Numbered from the stretch's first letter, positions 25,443-34,607 are shown. The stretch: 64,000 nt of DNA from JAJTHC01 sp044348005 (GCA_044348005.1 JBIKTR010000002.1:124001-188000), one strand, 5' to 3'. A program made the numbers and translations. Notes: generated by a model not told the origin, from the sequence alone.

Positions 25443-26729
25443 ATGACCCCTAAAGTTTTAGTCCTCGGCAGTGGCGGACGTGAACACGCCCTTTTAGAAG
25501 CCCTTAGCCGAAGCCCCCAAGCCCCCGAGCTCTTTGTCGCCCCTGGTAATGCAGGATGCTACATGCTTGCCACGGGCGTGGAGATTCAAGCCGATGACGT
25601 GCAAGCCGTCTGCGACTTGGTACAAGCCGAAGACATCGATTTTGTGGTGGTGGGGCCTGAAGCCCCGCTGGTCGCTGGCGTTGTGGATGCCCTTAACGCC
25701 CAAGGAACGCTGGTGTTTGGGCCGTCTCAAGCCGCCGCGCAACTTGAAGCATCTAAGTACTATGCCAAGCAAATCATGGCCAAGGCAGGCGTCCCCACCG
25801 CGGGATTCGCCTATTGTAAGACCCGTCAAGAAGCCGAAATCGCGTTGTCGCAGTTTACGGCCCCTTATGTGATTAAAGAAGACGGCTTGGCCGCGGGAAA
25901 AGGCGTTACCATTGCCCAAACACTAACGGATGCCCAAGAAGCGCTCACACGCGCCGAAGCGAAACAAAGTCCTGTCGTGATTGAAGAGTTCCTAGAAGGC
26001 GTGGAACTGAGCGTGCTGGCGATTGCGGACGGGTCGCAAGCCATCCCCCTGATTTCAGCCCAAGATTTCAAGCGAGTCGGGGACAACGACACAGGCGAAA
26101 ACACGGGGGGCATGGGAGCCTATGCCCCTGTGCCTTTTGTGGATGACACCTTGCTTTCCACCATTGAAACCACGATTTTAGAGCCCATGATGAAGACCCT
26201 GCAAGCGCAAAATACCCCCTTTAAAGGGATTTTGTATGCCGGCTTGATGATTCACCCCAACGGTACGCCCTTTGTGGTCGAGTTCAACGTGCGTTTTGGA
26301 GACCCTGAAACCCAAGTGGTGTTACCGTTATTGCAAGACCGCATCGATGTGTTGGCCCTGCTCATGGATTCAGCGAAGGGGGATCTTTCGTCGTGGCGGG
26401 GCGTGCGTGCCTTGCAAGAACCCACACAAAAGGCGGTGACGGTGGTTGTGGCAGCGTCAGGGTATCCGCAGGCGTATGCGACAGGGCAGGTGATTACCTT
26501 GCCTGATGCCTTGCCCAAAGGCGTGAGCCTCTTTCAAGCGGGCACGAAACGACGATCAACTGGTGAGCTAATTTCAGTGGGTGGGCGAGTCTTGACGGTG
26601 ACCGCTGTGGCGGATTCGTTGGCAGAGGCGCGCACGCAGGCGTATTTAGCGATTGACACGATTGATTTTCCAGAGAGCTTTACCCGTTCCGACATTGCCT
26701 TAAAAGCCAGCGAATCGACTGGCTTTTAA
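25443..26729 (+). CDS. purD: Phosphoribosylamine-glycine ligase
   Basis: PurD joins glycine to 5-phosphoribosylamine with ATP in purine synthesis. The start VLVLGSGGREHALLEAL, PGNAGC, VVVGPEAPLVAGVVD, the ATP-grasp block EDGLAAGKGVTIA, GENTGGMGAYAPVP and EFNVRFGDPETQV are all present. 428 residues is typical. A TACAAT box lies upstream (about 25400). The stop codon sits inside a terminator-like hairpin. purB is also in this window but separate. Confidence 0.96.
   Translation: MTPKVLVLGSGGREHALLEALSRSPQAPELFVAPGNAGCYMLATGVEIQADDVQAVCDLVQAEDIDFVVVGPEAPLVAGVVDALNAQGTLVFGPSQAAAQLEASKYYAKQIMAKAGVPTAGFAYCKTRQEAEIALSQFTAPYVIKEDGLAAGKGVTIAQTLTDAQEALTRAEAKQSPVVIEEFLEGVELSVLAIADGSQAIPLISAQDFKRVGDNDTGENTGGMGAYAPVPFVDDTLLSTIETTILEPMMKTLQAQNTPFKGILYAGLMIHPNGTPFVVEFNVRFGDPETQVVLPLLQDRIDVLALLMDSAKGDLSSWRGVRALQEPTQKAVTVVVAASGYPQAYATGQVITLPDALPKGVSLFQAGTKRRSTGELISVGGRVLTVTAVADSLAEARTQAYLAIDTIDFPESFTRSDIALKASESTGF
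26702..26728 (+). terminator. Hairpin overlapping the purD stop
   Basis: AAAAGCCAG (26702-26710) pairs with CTGGCTTTT (26719-26727) around CGAATCGA. The 3' arm ends in four T's and contains the first base of the TAA stop. Confidence 0.6.
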
Positions 26730-26888
26730 GGCAAGGGGGCTTTTAGTCGATCTAAACCAAGTGGACTAAGAGGTCTTTCCCTTTTACCAAAGTATGCTAA
26801 AATAAACTAGAATAAGACTTGTATAAGCATATTGTTTCGTTAGTACTTTATGTTGTAAGAGTTAAACATTGTGAAGGAAAGACCCCTT

Positions 26889-27368
26889 ATGTTAAATGCC
26901 CTATTTCGTCGTTTGTCTAGCATTGCCTTGACTTTCGTGTTGTTAGCTTCTGCTTCTAGCCAAGCCTTTGCAGATGTCGTGGGTTATGTCAATTATGACC
27001 AAATCCGTAATGGTTATGAAAAAGCCCAAAGATTGATTGGTGAAATCAAGGTGAAAGACGCGGGTCTTCGTAAAAATCAAGCCGATTACGTTAAACAAAT
27101 TGAAGACAGTCGTGCCATAAATGCGAAGAACCCTATTGCGACTAAAAACTTAGAACAGCAGTTAGAAAGCAAATTGCAAAGTGAAATTAAGACCTTTCAA
27201 GAATGGTCCAACGTCAACTTAAAAGCGGTAGACGACACGGTAAGTTCCACCATTAAAAAAGTGGCCCAACAAAAAGGCGTCACCGTTGTGATCGATCAGC
27301 AGTCTATTGTGACGGGGGGATTAGATTTAACCCCTGAAATTATTCGTGTATTAAATGCAACGCCTTAA
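26889..27368 (+). CDS. OmpH/Skp-family periplasmic protein
   Basis: From ATG 26889 (AAGGAAAG seven bases upstream) the 159-residue product has a signal peptide ending ASSQAFA, then VVGYVNYDQIRNGYEKAQ, a long charged coiled coil and a closing VTVVIDQQSIVTGGLDLTPEIIRVLN. This is the layout of OmpH/Skp, the chaperone that holds unfolded outer-membrane proteins as a trimer. A GTG six codons upstream is in frame but unlikely. Its presence supports a diderm envelope. It is not next to bamA or lpxD here. Confidence 0.85.
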   Translation: MLNALFRRLSSIALTFVLLASASSQAFADVVGYVNYDQIRNGYEKAQRLIGEIKVKDAGLRKNQADYVKQIEDSRAINAKNPIATKNLEQQLESKLQSEIKTFQEWSNVNLKAVDDTVSSTIKKVAQQKGVTVVIDQQSIVTGGLDLTPEIIRVLNATP

Positions 27369-27390
27369 TTTCTTTGAAACGTGATTAAAA

Positions 27391-27417
27391 GCAGGGGGAT
27401 TTACCTCCTGTTTTTTT
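27391..27417 (+). terminator. Terminator of the OmpH/Skp gene
   Basis: GCAGGGGG and CCTCCTG form a hairpin around ATTTA, followed by seven T's. It lies between converging genes. Confidence 0.85.
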
Positions 27418-27451
27418 GCTTCATGGAGCCATTAAAGAGGCGCTTACCCCA

Positions 27452-28447
27452 CTAAAGCCAAGCCAACACCGCCGCTTCAATAGCCGAAGCATCAATGCCA
27501 TATTCTTTGAATAAAGCATCGCCCGTGCCACTTTGTCCAAATTTGTCTTGCACGCCTAAACGCTTTAATGGCGTGGGTTGATGTTCCCCCAAGGCTTCAG
27601 CAACAACTCCCCCCAAACCGCCAATAACGCTATGGCTTTCTACCGTTAAGACTTTCCCTGTTTTTTGAGCCGATTGAGCCAATGTGCCTACATCAAACGG
27701 TTTAATAAACACCGCATTCAACACTTCCACTTCAATCTGATGCGCTTCGCTTAAATGCTTAGCCGCAAGCAACGCATGGTAGACGGTTTCTCCCGTAGCG
27801 ACAAGGGTAAGATCAGACCCTTCCCGTTCGACACGAAGCTTGCCTGCTTCCACCTTGTATTCACTGCTTTTGTGAATCACAGGAATGTTCGGACGCACCA
27901 ATCGAATATACATGGGGCCTTGTGTTTCGGCGGCATAACGAATGAGTGCCGCTGTTTCCACACTGTCACTCGGGACGATCACCGTCATATCAGGAATGAC
28001 CCGCATTAAGGCAATATCTTCAATCGACTGATGCGACGCGCCATCTTCACCCAAGCTAATGCCACTATGGGTGGGGGCAATTTTTACATTGAGTTTTGAA
28101 TAGGCAATGGTATTACGCACCGCTTCCCACGCCTTACCACTGGCAAACATCGCAAAGGTGGACACAAAAGGAATCTTTCCGACGGTGGAAAGTCCTGCCG
28201 CCGTATTGATGAGATCCATTTCCGCAATGCCTTGATTGAAAAAGCGTTCAGGAAACGCCTCGGCAAAAAATTGCGTTTGCGTCGAACAAGCCAAATCAGC
28301 GTCTAACACCACAATATCAGGGTTTTCATGCCCAAGAGCCACCAGCGTTTCTCCGTAGGTGACACGAGGAGCCGCTTTCTGCGGTTTTTCTAAATCAATA
28401 TCGGCTTCAAAAGTCTTGGTTTCATTTGCTTGAACGGGAGCACCCAT
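27452..28447 (-). CDS. Transketolase, C-terminal subunit
   Basis: This is the pyrimidine-binding and C-terminal part of a two-polypeptide transketolase, which transfers two-carbon units in the pentose phosphate pathway. Visible blocks: YGETLVALGHENPDIVVLDADLACST, PERFFNQGIAEMDLINTAAGLS (with the catalytic Glu of the thiamine site), THSGISLGEDGASHQSIEDIALMR and VESHSVIGGLGGVVAE. AAGGAAG lies six bases upstream of the ATG. The partner subunit is 68 bp upstream on the same strand. Confidence 0.93.
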   Translation of the reverse strand: MGAPVQANETKTFEADIDLEKPQKAAPRVTYGETLVALGHENPDIVVLDADLACSTQTQFFAEAFPERFFNQGIAEMDLINTAAGLSTVGKIPFVSTFAMFASGKAWEAVRNTIAYSKLNVKIAPTHSGISLGEDGASHQSIEDIALMRVIPDMTVIVPSDSVETAALIRYAAETQGPMYIRLVRPNIPVIHKSSEYKVEAGKLRVEREGSDLTLVATGETVYHALLAAKHLSEAHQIEVEVLNAVFIKPFDVGTLAQSAQKTGKVLTVESHSVIGGLGGVVAEALGEHQPTPLKRLGVQDKFGQSGTGDALFKEYGIDASAIEAAVLAWL

Positions 28448-28515
28448 GCGTATCTTCCTTTTTTACTAAGCGTGTGTCAATCTATTGAATGTAGCTTTGC
28501 CACTGAAGGGGCGGG

Positions 28516-29388
28516 TTAGGGTAGTTGCGCAAGCTGAGCCTGAAGTTCAGCCACGGCTTGTTCAAACTGAGCTTGATTGGGGGCTTTACCGTGCCAACCC
28601 GCTTGATTTTCCATAAAAGAAACGCCCTTGCCTTTAACGGTATTGGCCACAATACACGTGGGTTTTTCGCTACTTTTCGCCCATGCGTCGGCTTGGTCAA
28701 AGGCTTTGGCCAGTGCGTCAAAATCATGCCCATCCACTTCTAGCACATTCCAGCCAAAGGCGAGAAATTTCGGAGCCACTTCGCCAAGTGCCTTAACGGA
28801 TTCGGTCGATCCGTCAATCTGCAAACGGTTTCGATCCACAATCGCCGTTAAGCGAGACGTCTTATGATGGGCCGCCGACATCACCGCTTCCCACACATTG
28901 CCTTCTTGTAGTTCGCCGTCGCCCATGAGTACCCACACACGCGCATCACGCCCATCTAAACGATGCCCCAATGCCATACCCACCCCGCAAGAAAGCCCTT
29001 GCCCCAAGGATCCTGTGGAAACATCCACCCCCTTGAGGTATTTAGACGCTGGATGCCCTTGCAACTTACTGTTAATGGCCCTTAAAGTGGGGAGCTCCGC
29101 CTTGTCGATGTAGCCCGCTTCCATCAGCACGGCGTACAAGGCAGGAGCCGCATGCCCTTTGGAGAGGATGAAACGGTCCCGATCTACCCAATCACTGTCG
29201 AAATGGGTGTGATCCATGCGAGCAAACCACAAGGCAGCGATAATATCGACACAAGAAAGCGAACTCCCCGGATGCCCCGACTGAGCGGTGAAAATCATCT
29301 GTAGAATATCGATGCGTAGGCGTGTGCTTAAACGTTTTAAATCAGGCGAATCGAGCCGTTTTAAGGCGTGTGTGGGAGGGTGAGTCAT
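28516..29388 (-). CDS. Transketolase, N-terminal (thiamine diphosphate-binding) subunit
   Basis: This subunit holds the diphosphate side of the thiamine site: SGHPGSSLSCVDIIAALW near residues 40-57, DRFILSKGHAAPALYAVL, and the GDGELQEGNVWEAVMSAAHH motif ending in DRNRLQIDG. The ATG at 29388 with AGGAG four bases upstream is preferred to the ORF start 13 codons earlier. 290 residues, the usual length for the split form. With the downstream subunit it makes one enzyme; single-chain transketolases run to about 660 residues. Confidence 0.93.
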   Translation of the reverse strand: MTHPPTHALKRLDSPDLKRLSTRLRIDILQMIFTAQSGHPGSSLSCVDIIAALWFARMDHTHFDSDWVDRDRFILSKGHAAPALYAVLMEAGYIDKAELPTLRAINSKLQGHPASKYLKGVDVSTGSLGQGLSCGVGMALGHRLDGRDARVWVLMGDGELQEGNVWEAVMSAAHHKTSRLTAIVDRNRLQIDGSTESVKALGEVAPKFLAFGWNVLEVDGHDFDALAKAFDQADAWAKSSEKPTCIVANTVKGKGVSFMENQAGWHGKAPNQAQFEQAVAELQAQLAQLP

Positions 29389-29487
29389 GGAATCTCCTTT
29401 GGCGGGGTTTGAGTGCGCGTGGCACATTGTCTCACAAACAGAGGGGATATTCTAGTTTTTTCTTTGCGGTTAGTTTGTAACAAGATT

Positions 29488-29516
29488 TTGTGCTTTTTTG
29501 ACCTTTCCTTTACAAT
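29488..29516 (+). promoter_or_regulatory. Probable sigma-70-type promoter of thyX
   Basis: TTGTGC (29488-29493) and TACAAT (29511-29516) are separated by 17 bp and lie 37 bp upstream of the thyX ATG. Confidence 0.6.
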
Positions 29517-29552
29517 GAAAACTAGTCTTGTTTATATGAAGAGGATTTACCC

Positions 29553-30275
29553 ATGATGAGCACTTTAGAAGCCTCGAAAAAAATTGAGGTCTTGGATCAC
29601 GGCTTTGTTGAACTGATTGACGCCCTAGGCAGTGATTTGACGGTGGTCAATTCCGCCCGTGTGAGCTTTGGCAAACGCAAAACCGAACTTGATGAAGCGG
29701 ATGAAAAACTCATTAAATACCTCGCCAAACACCAGCATTGGTCGCCGTTTCGTCATGTGCAGTTGCAATTTCATTGCAAAGTGCCTGAATTTGTGGCTCG
29801 CCAGTGGTACAAGCACGTCGTCGGGATTGCGTACACCGAAGGGCATGGGGCTTATACGGTGGATCACGCTTGGAATGAAGTGAGCTTGCGTTATGTGGAT
29901 GCCAGCGATTTTGATTTTTACACGCCACAAGGGGGCTTTCGTACGCAGTCTGAAAGCAATAAGCAGGCGTCTACCGATGAACTCATTCAAAACGACGTGC
30001 TAATGAAGGCGTATACGGATCATGCCCAAGGCACCTTTGCCTTGTATAAAGAGCTGGTGGAAGCTGGTGTGGCCAAAGAGCAGGCGCGTGGAGTGTTGCC
30101 GTTGAACATTTACACGGAGTTTTACTGGACGATTAGCTTGCAAGCCTTGACCAATTTCATCCACTTGCGGACGCACGCAGGCGCTCAGTATGAGATTCGC
30201 GAATACGCCGATGCCTTGGAACAACTCACCCAGCTCGTGGTGCCTGTCTCTTACAAGTATCTGCTAGAAGGGTAG
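29553..30275 (+). CDS. thyX: FAD-dependent thymidylate synthase ThyX
   Basis: ThyX makes dTMP from dUMP using FAD and methylene-tetrahydrofolate. The classical signature RHRxxSxNExSxRY appears here in split form: RQWYKH (83-88), then an 18-residue stretch, then WNEVSLRY (107-114). The second half is standard: GVLPLNIYTEFYWTISLQALTNFIHLR and AQYEIREYA. Lys-His in place of Arg-His-Arg is known in a ThyX subgroup, so I do not read it as inactivation. GAGG lies eight bases upstream of the ATG. A GIY-YIG gene starts six bases after the stop. Confidence 0.93.
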   Translation: MMSTLEASKKIEVLDHGFVELIDALGSDLTVVNSARVSFGKRKTELDEADEKLIKYLAKHQHWSPFRHVQLQFHCKVPEFVARQWYKHVVGIAYTEGHGAYTVDHAWNEVSLRYVDASDFDFYTPQGGFRTQSESNKQASTDELIQNDVLMKAYTDHAQGTFALYKELVEAGVAKEQARGVLPLNIYTEFYWTISLQALTNFIHLRTHAGAQYEIREYADALEQLTQLVVPVSYKYLLEG

Positions 30276-30281
30276 TTTGTA

Positions 30282-31325
30282 ATGGATCATTTTTCAATTG
30301 CCTACGACTCTTCTAAAAAAACACTTAAGATTGAAGAAGCTCATATTCATGTTCGCATTTTTGATTCTTCGCAAGCTCTCAAAGATGAGAATATTTTTCT
30401 GAACAAGCGTTTGGTGTATCTTTTACTTGAACAATCTACCGCGCCTTCGGAAAACTTTCGGGCGTACGTTGGACAAACGGATTCGAATGGTAAGAAGCGC
30501 ACTTTGGACTCCATTAAAGACAAAGGATTTGAATCTACTCTTCATAAAGCCATTTTGTTTTATACAAATCCTGATACGAAATTTACGATGGATCAACTCC
30601 GTTATGTTGAGAATAGATTGATAGGATTTTTAAAAGACATTTTTTATATTACCTTAGTCAATTCCCAACATGGTTTAATTGAAGTGGGTGAAGAAGATGA
30701 AAATCAAGCCAAAAAACGCTTGCGTGAAATCGAAAAGATTTTGTTTGTATGTGGCTTTTGGTTTATTAAAGGACTGTCAGAATGGGTGGAAAATGCCACC
30801 CCAAATGCTCCCCAATCTAACTTGCCAAAAGGAAAACCACAAGTAGTTATGTCTCAAGCATCACTCCAAAGCGATCAAGATTTTGATTTTAGCCAGTTTC
30901 CCATGTTTGAATATCATTTTGATCATGAAAAATACCCACATCAAAAAGGTTGGGTGGCGAAGATGGAAGTCAAAGGTTTTAACTTTTTTGCCTTACTCGA
31001 AGGAAGTTATGTTGAGGGTAATGATGAACATCGTCGTTGGAAGTTATCTAACTTCTTGCAACAGCGTAGAAAGTTGCGAGAAATATATTTTAATCCTCAA
31101 GAACACGCCACCTTTTACTCTGAAACGCAACATTATATAACCACAAAGGATGTAGAGGATTTGCGGTATTGGGCACCCTCCTCTCCTTTAGATGTTGCAA
31201 TGGGTAATCGTAATTCGGGCTGGGATTCTTGGAAATCTGTTGAAGACGGTCGCAGTTTGAGACAGGTTAATCATGCTTTTGGAAATCCACTTCTCGACAA
31301 GAGACTCATCAAAAAAAGTCAATAA
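30282..31325 (+). CDS. GIY-YIG nuclease-like protein with DUF4357 domain
   Basis: The N-terminal part has the two GIY-YIG strands, written RLVYLLLEQ (43-51) and FRAYVGQTDS (59-68), and a plausible metal-binding Glu110 in RYVENRLI, so the nuclease fold looks intact. The C-terminus carries VAKMEVKGFNFFALLEGSYV and, at about 297-318, APSSPLDVAMGNRNSGWDSWK, which is the DUF4357 pattern (SPSxAAxxxxGxxxNGWxxWK). Proteins with this pair are patchy accessory genes of unknown substrate. The gene is clearly richer in A/T than thyX and has no Shine-Dalgarno; it follows thyX by six bases and may be read by translational coupling. Transfer from elsewhere is likely. Confidence 0.82.
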   Translation: MDHFSIAYDSSKKTLKIEEAHIHVRIFDSSQALKDENIFLNKRLVYLLLEQSTAPSENFRAYVGQTDSNGKKRTLDSIKDKGFESTLHKAILFYTNPDTKFTMDQLRYVENRLIGFLKDIFYITLVNSQHGLIEVGEEDENQAKKRLREIEKILFVCGFWFIKGLSEWVENATPNAPQSNLPKGKPQVVMSQASLQSDQDFDFSQFPMFEYHFDHEKYPHQKGWVAKMEVKGFNFFALLEGSYVEGNDEHRRWKLSNFLQQRRKLREIYFNPQEHATFYSETQHYITTKDVEDLRYWAPSSPLDVAMGNRNSGWDSWKSVEDGRSLRQVNHAFGNPLLDKRLIKKSQ

Positions 31326-31329
31326 ACAT

Positions 31330-31357
31330 CATCTCCCCTCGATAGCGAAGGGAGATG
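31330..31357. terminator. Hairpin between convergent genes
   Basis: CATCTCCC pairs with GGGAGATG, extended inside by TCG/CGA. It lies between the GIY-YIG gene and flhB. No T-run follows on the + strand, so it may act as a boundary more than as a strong terminator. Confidence 0.6.
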
Positions 31358-31398
31358 ACAGGCTAAACAGTTTACTTACGAGAACTACTGCTAGTCGT

Positions 31399-32466
31399 TT
31401 AGCGTTTGCCTTTTTTGGCATACACCGCCGCCAAAACTTCCGCCACCGCCAAAAAAAGCTCAGGGGGAATCATGTCCCCATACCCCACTTGATCGTACAA
31501 GGCTCTCGCTAGCGGACGGTTTTCCACCAGCTCAATGCCCAAAGACTGTGCTTTGGCTTTAATTTTTTGAGCAAAGGCATCCACCCCAATCGCCACCACA
31601 TGCGGAGCAGGGGCAATGTCAGGGTCATATCGTAACGCCACCGCATAGTGCGTCGGGTTGGTAATGACGACATCCGCCGAAGGGAGGTGCTTCAACTGCT
31701 TGGATTGCAAAATCTTCTGCCCCGCCTGCTTGATTTGGCCCCGCATTTTTTGGTCGCCTTCCAAGTTCTTGGATTCATCCTTAATGTCTTGCTTGCTCAT
31801 GCGTAACTGCTTTTCATTTTGAAAGGCTTGGTAACGCCAATCCGCCAAGCCTAGCACCAAATACACCATAAACACCCAACCCGTTAGCTCAAATACAAGG
31901 TTCCCCATGGTGGCCAGTAAGGTGTTGGGATTGGCAAAGCTGAGCTGTTGAAGCTTGGGCATGGCCCCTTGAATGACGTTATAGCTTACAGAACCGACAA
32001 TCGACATTTTTAAAATGCCTTTAATCAGTTCCACCAAAGAACGTTGAGAAAAAAGTCGTTTGACGCCTTTAATCGGGTTGATTTTATTGAGACTGGGTTC
32101 TAAAGGTTTTAGGGTAAATAAGGCGCGCACCTGCATAAAGTTAATGCCCACCCCCGCCAAAACCATCGCCCCCATAAAGGGAATTAAAATAAGCCCTAAC
32201 TGGTGCATGGTTTCATTGAATGTTCCTAGGAACAACGTGGGGCTAAAAATCGTGGTGGCATCATTGAGTTCAAAGCTTTTTTTCATGAAGCTCATCATAA
32301 TTTGCATGAAATAGGAACCAGACATTCCAATGAGTAATAAGGCCATGCCGAGCAAACCTGCCGCATTAAGATCCACACTTTTCGCCACTTGGCCGTCTTG
32401 CCGAGCTTTTGAAAGTTTATAGGCGGTAGGCTTTTCGGTTTTTTCACTTTCAGACATCATCATCAT
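31399..32466 (-). CDS. flhB: Flagellar export apparatus protein FlhB
   Basis: FlhB is the switch protein of the flagellar type III export gate. The N-terminal SEKTEKPTAYKLSKARQDGQVAKS is standard, four hydrophobic segments follow, and the cytoplasmic domain has the self-cleaving NPTH motif at residues 270-273 (VVITNPTHYAVALRY). 355 residues is typical. NPTH rather than a type III secretion paralogue context, and fliPQR at 60-62 kb, support a flagellar role. It stands apart from fliPQR by about 28 kb. The start is one of four consecutive ATGs; the first is used. Confidence 0.94.
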   Translation of the reverse strand: MMMMSESEKTEKPTAYKLSKARQDGQVAKSVDLNAAGLLGMALLLIGMSGSYFMQIMMSFMKKSFELNDATTIFSPTLFLGTFNETMHQLGLILIPFMGAMVLAGVGINFMQVRALFTLKPLEPSLNKINPIKGVKRLFSQRSLVELIKGILKMSIVGSVSYNVIQGAMPKLQQLSFANPNTLLATMGNLVFELTGWVFMVYLVLGLADWRYQAFQNEKQLRMSKQDIKDESKNLEGDQKMRGQIKQAGQKILQSKQLKHLPSADVVITNPTHYAVALRYDPDIAPAPHVVAIGVDAFAQKIKAKAQSLGIELVENRPLARALYDQVGYGDMIPPELFLAVAEVLAAVYAKKGKR

Positions 32467-32559
32467 GCGGATGACTCACTTTCTTTCGCCGAAATCAGGT
32501 TCTTTTATCATGCAAGTTTAGCGGATTAGAGTCAAGAGCCAGGGTTAAAAATCCCTTAG

Positions 32560-32572
32560 ATATAGTGTTTTA
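32560..32572 (+). promoter_or_regulatory. Related motif TATAGTGTTTTAA
   Basis: A variant of the CTATAGTGTT word in the region between the divergent flhB and histidine kinase genes. It is closest to the forms at 44492 and 46950, which share TATAGTGTTTTAA. Confidence 0.35.
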
Positions 32573-32629
32573 ACACAAATCGTTCTAAATTAACACTCTC
32601 CAAGTGCAGGAGAACCCTTGATAAAAATA

Positions 32630-32659
32630 ATACTTTCCCCCATAATAAGGGGGAAGTAT
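32630..32659 (+). other. Hairpin in the leader of the histidine kinase gene
   Basis: ATACTTTCCCCC pairs with GGGGGAAGTAT (one bulge) around ATAATAA. It lies 23 bases upstream of ATG 32683 and lacks a T-run. It could affect the mRNA leader; its role is unknown. Confidence 0.55.
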
Positions 32660-32682
32660 CTCTAACTGTGTAGAAAGTGCTT

Positions 32683-34590
32683 ATGTCCGAACGGTCGCCT
32701 GTTCCCCTTTCTGAAACGACGCGTCACTTGGCGTTATTGCAACGGCTCAGCTTGGCCGTGAACACCAGTGTTTTGCAAGACGACATTTTCGATGCCATTG
32801 GCCTTGTTTTACGAGACTTCTTTGCCTTTGACGGGCTGACTTTAGCGATTCTGGCCCCGAACTTGCAAGGCATCGGGCGCGTGATTCACATTGATCGCGA
32901 CGGCTTTGCGGACACGCAAAGTGAACATCATCGCTACACAGGCACCGATCCTTTGCTTGAACCTGTCTTGAGTTATCGCAGCAGTCCCTTTTTTCTCAAA
33001 CCCCAAGAAAATTCGGCCAGCATTTTACTGCCCAACTATCGTTGCCATGCCTTGGTTTACCCGATATTTACCAAGCGTCAGCCGGTGGGCATTTTAGTCA
33101 TGAACCGCCACGAACGCTTTGAAGCCTTTACGGCAGAAGAACTCGCTTTACTGGAAGTTGGGCTGCCGTTGCTCGCCCTTGCCCTAGAACAAGCCCGTTT
33201 GTACAGCGATATGCAAATTTTAATGGGTCGTCAATTTTTGATGAATCACTTGAGTGTGAAGATTCGTCAAAGTTTAGAGTTAACGCAAATTTTAAAAACC
33301 GCCGCCAGTGAAGTGGGGCAAGTCTTAGGCGTGAGCCGTTGTACCATTCATGCCTTTCATGCACCCATTCCCCTTAATCAACCGTTCGACGTTTTAAACG
33401 CCCCAATCCCTGAAACCACGCCGTATCTCTACACACTCACAGGGTCAGGGCCATACCATGCAAGCCCCCATTACTCGCACCCTTACGGCTTTGAATGGCA
33501 GGTTTTAACCCGTCAAGCTTCAACGCAAGACGTCTTACAAAATCAACTCAAGCCCTTTTTCTTTTTTCAAGACGGCAAGCCCTTCCATTCAGGTTGGATG
33601 GCTTCTAAAGCCTTTTATGATGAAAATCAGCTTCAGTCCCTTGCAGTCGTGCCTATTATCACAAATCAAGAATGGGTCGGTTCCATTAGTTTACACCAGT
33701 GCAACAAGGTACGGGTGTGGTTGAATGAAGACAAGGAAATGCTTTGCGCCTTAAGTGAGCAGTTGGCTTTGGCGATGACCCAAGCCCAGTTGTTCAGTAA
33801 AATTAATGCCCAAAAAGACGCCCTTACCCGCACGCTTGATGAATTGCAACAAACGCAGATGCACTTGGTGCAATCTGAAAAAATGGCGATGTTGGGTCAG
33901 TTCGTGGCAGGCATTGCCCATGAAGTCAATACCCCCTTAGGCACCATGTTAGCCAACACCCAAACCCTTGAAAAAGTGTTAGAAAAATTCAATCCCGAAA
34001 CTCCCCCTGAAGCGAAATACCTTAAAATGGCCCACGACATTTTAAGTCTTAATCGCTTGGCGGGCGAACGGATTAAAGACACGGTGGTGAATTTGCGTAA
34101 TTTTGCTCGCTTGGATGAAAGCGAACTCAAAACCGTCGACATTCACGAAGGACTCGAAAGCACCTTGCTGTTAATGAAGCATTCCTTGCAGGATCACTTA
34201 GTGATTGAACGGGCTTATGATCGAGAACACGGCTTTTTAAAATGTTTCCCCGGTTTATTGAACCAAGTCTTTATGAATTTGATGGTTAATGCCACTCACG
34301 CCCTTGAAGGGCGAGAAAACCCAATTTTACGCATTGAAACCCAGTTGGTGCAGGATGTAGCCTTGGGCGATTGCTTACAAGTTTCTGTGGTGGACAACGG
34401 CAAGGGCATTACTGAAGAACACTTGAGCAAGTTATTTGATCCTGGGTTTACCACCAAAAGCCGAGGGGTGGGAACGGGGTTGGGCTTGGCCTTGTGTTTC
34501 CGTATTGTGGAAAAGCATCGTGGGCGCATTGATGTGCATAGTAGCGTGAACGTCGGCACTCGCTTTGACGTCATTATTCCAAGGCAATAA
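32683..34590 (+). CDS. Sensor histidine kinase with two GAF-like domains
   Basis: This 635-residue protein lacks membrane segments. Residues 1-175 and about 190-375 look like two GAF sensor domains, the second interrupted by a Pro/His-rich loop. A coiled-coil connector (about 370-400) leads to the phosphoacceptor block FVAGIAHEVNTPLGTM with His413. The HATPase domain has NQVFMNLMVNATHAL (N box), VDNGKGI (G1), FDPGFTTK (F box) and GTGLGLAL (G2). H-E-V-N-T-P is a known HisKA variant. It is cytoplasmic; ligand and partner regulator are unknown. A GTG two codons earlier is also possible. It reads away from flhB. Confidence 0.92.
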   Translation: MSERSPVPLSETTRHLALLQRLSLAVNTSVLQDDIFDAIGLVLRDFFAFDGLTLAILAPNLQGIGRVIHIDRDGFADTQSEHHRYTGTDPLLEPVLSYRSSPFFLKPQENSASILLPNYRCHALVYPIFTKRQPVGILVMNRHERFEAFTAEELALLEVGLPLLALALEQARLYSDMQILMGRQFLMNHLSVKIRQSLELTQILKTAASEVGQVLGVSRCTIHAFHAPIPLNQPFDVLNAPIPETTPYLYTLTGSGPYHASPHYSHPYGFEWQVLTRQASTQDVLQNQLKPFFFFQDGKPFHSGWMASKAFYDENQLQSLAVVPIITNQEWVGSISLHQCNKVRVWLNEDKEMLCALSEQLALAMTQAQLFSKINAQKDALTRTLDELQQTQMHLVQSEKMAMLGQFVAGIAHEVNTPLGTMLANTQTLEKVLEKFNPETPPEAKYLKMAHDILSLNRLAGERIKDTVVNLRNFARLDESELKTVDIHEGLESTLLLMKHSLQDHLVIERAYDREHGFLKCFPGLLNQVFMNLMVNATHALEGRENPILRIETQLVQDVALGDCLQVSVVDNGKGITEEHLSKLFDPGFTTKSRGVGTGLGLALCFRIVEKHRGRIDVHSSVNVGTRFDVIIPRQ

Positions 34591-34607
34591 TACCGTTTAA
34601 ACGGTAT
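34590..34607. repeat. Perfect 18-bp palindrome
   Basis: ATACCGTTTAAACGGTAT begins at the last base of the kinase stop codon, between converging genes. Its right half recurs as GTTTAAACGGTAT at 11144-11156 beside repeat array 1. It could be a protein-binding site or a weak bidirectional terminator. Confidence 0.7.

Noticed and set aside
27452..29388. Transketolase broken by frameshift
   Set aside because: Both parts have their own good ribosome-binding sites and starts, a 68-bp gap, and match the known two-subunit form.
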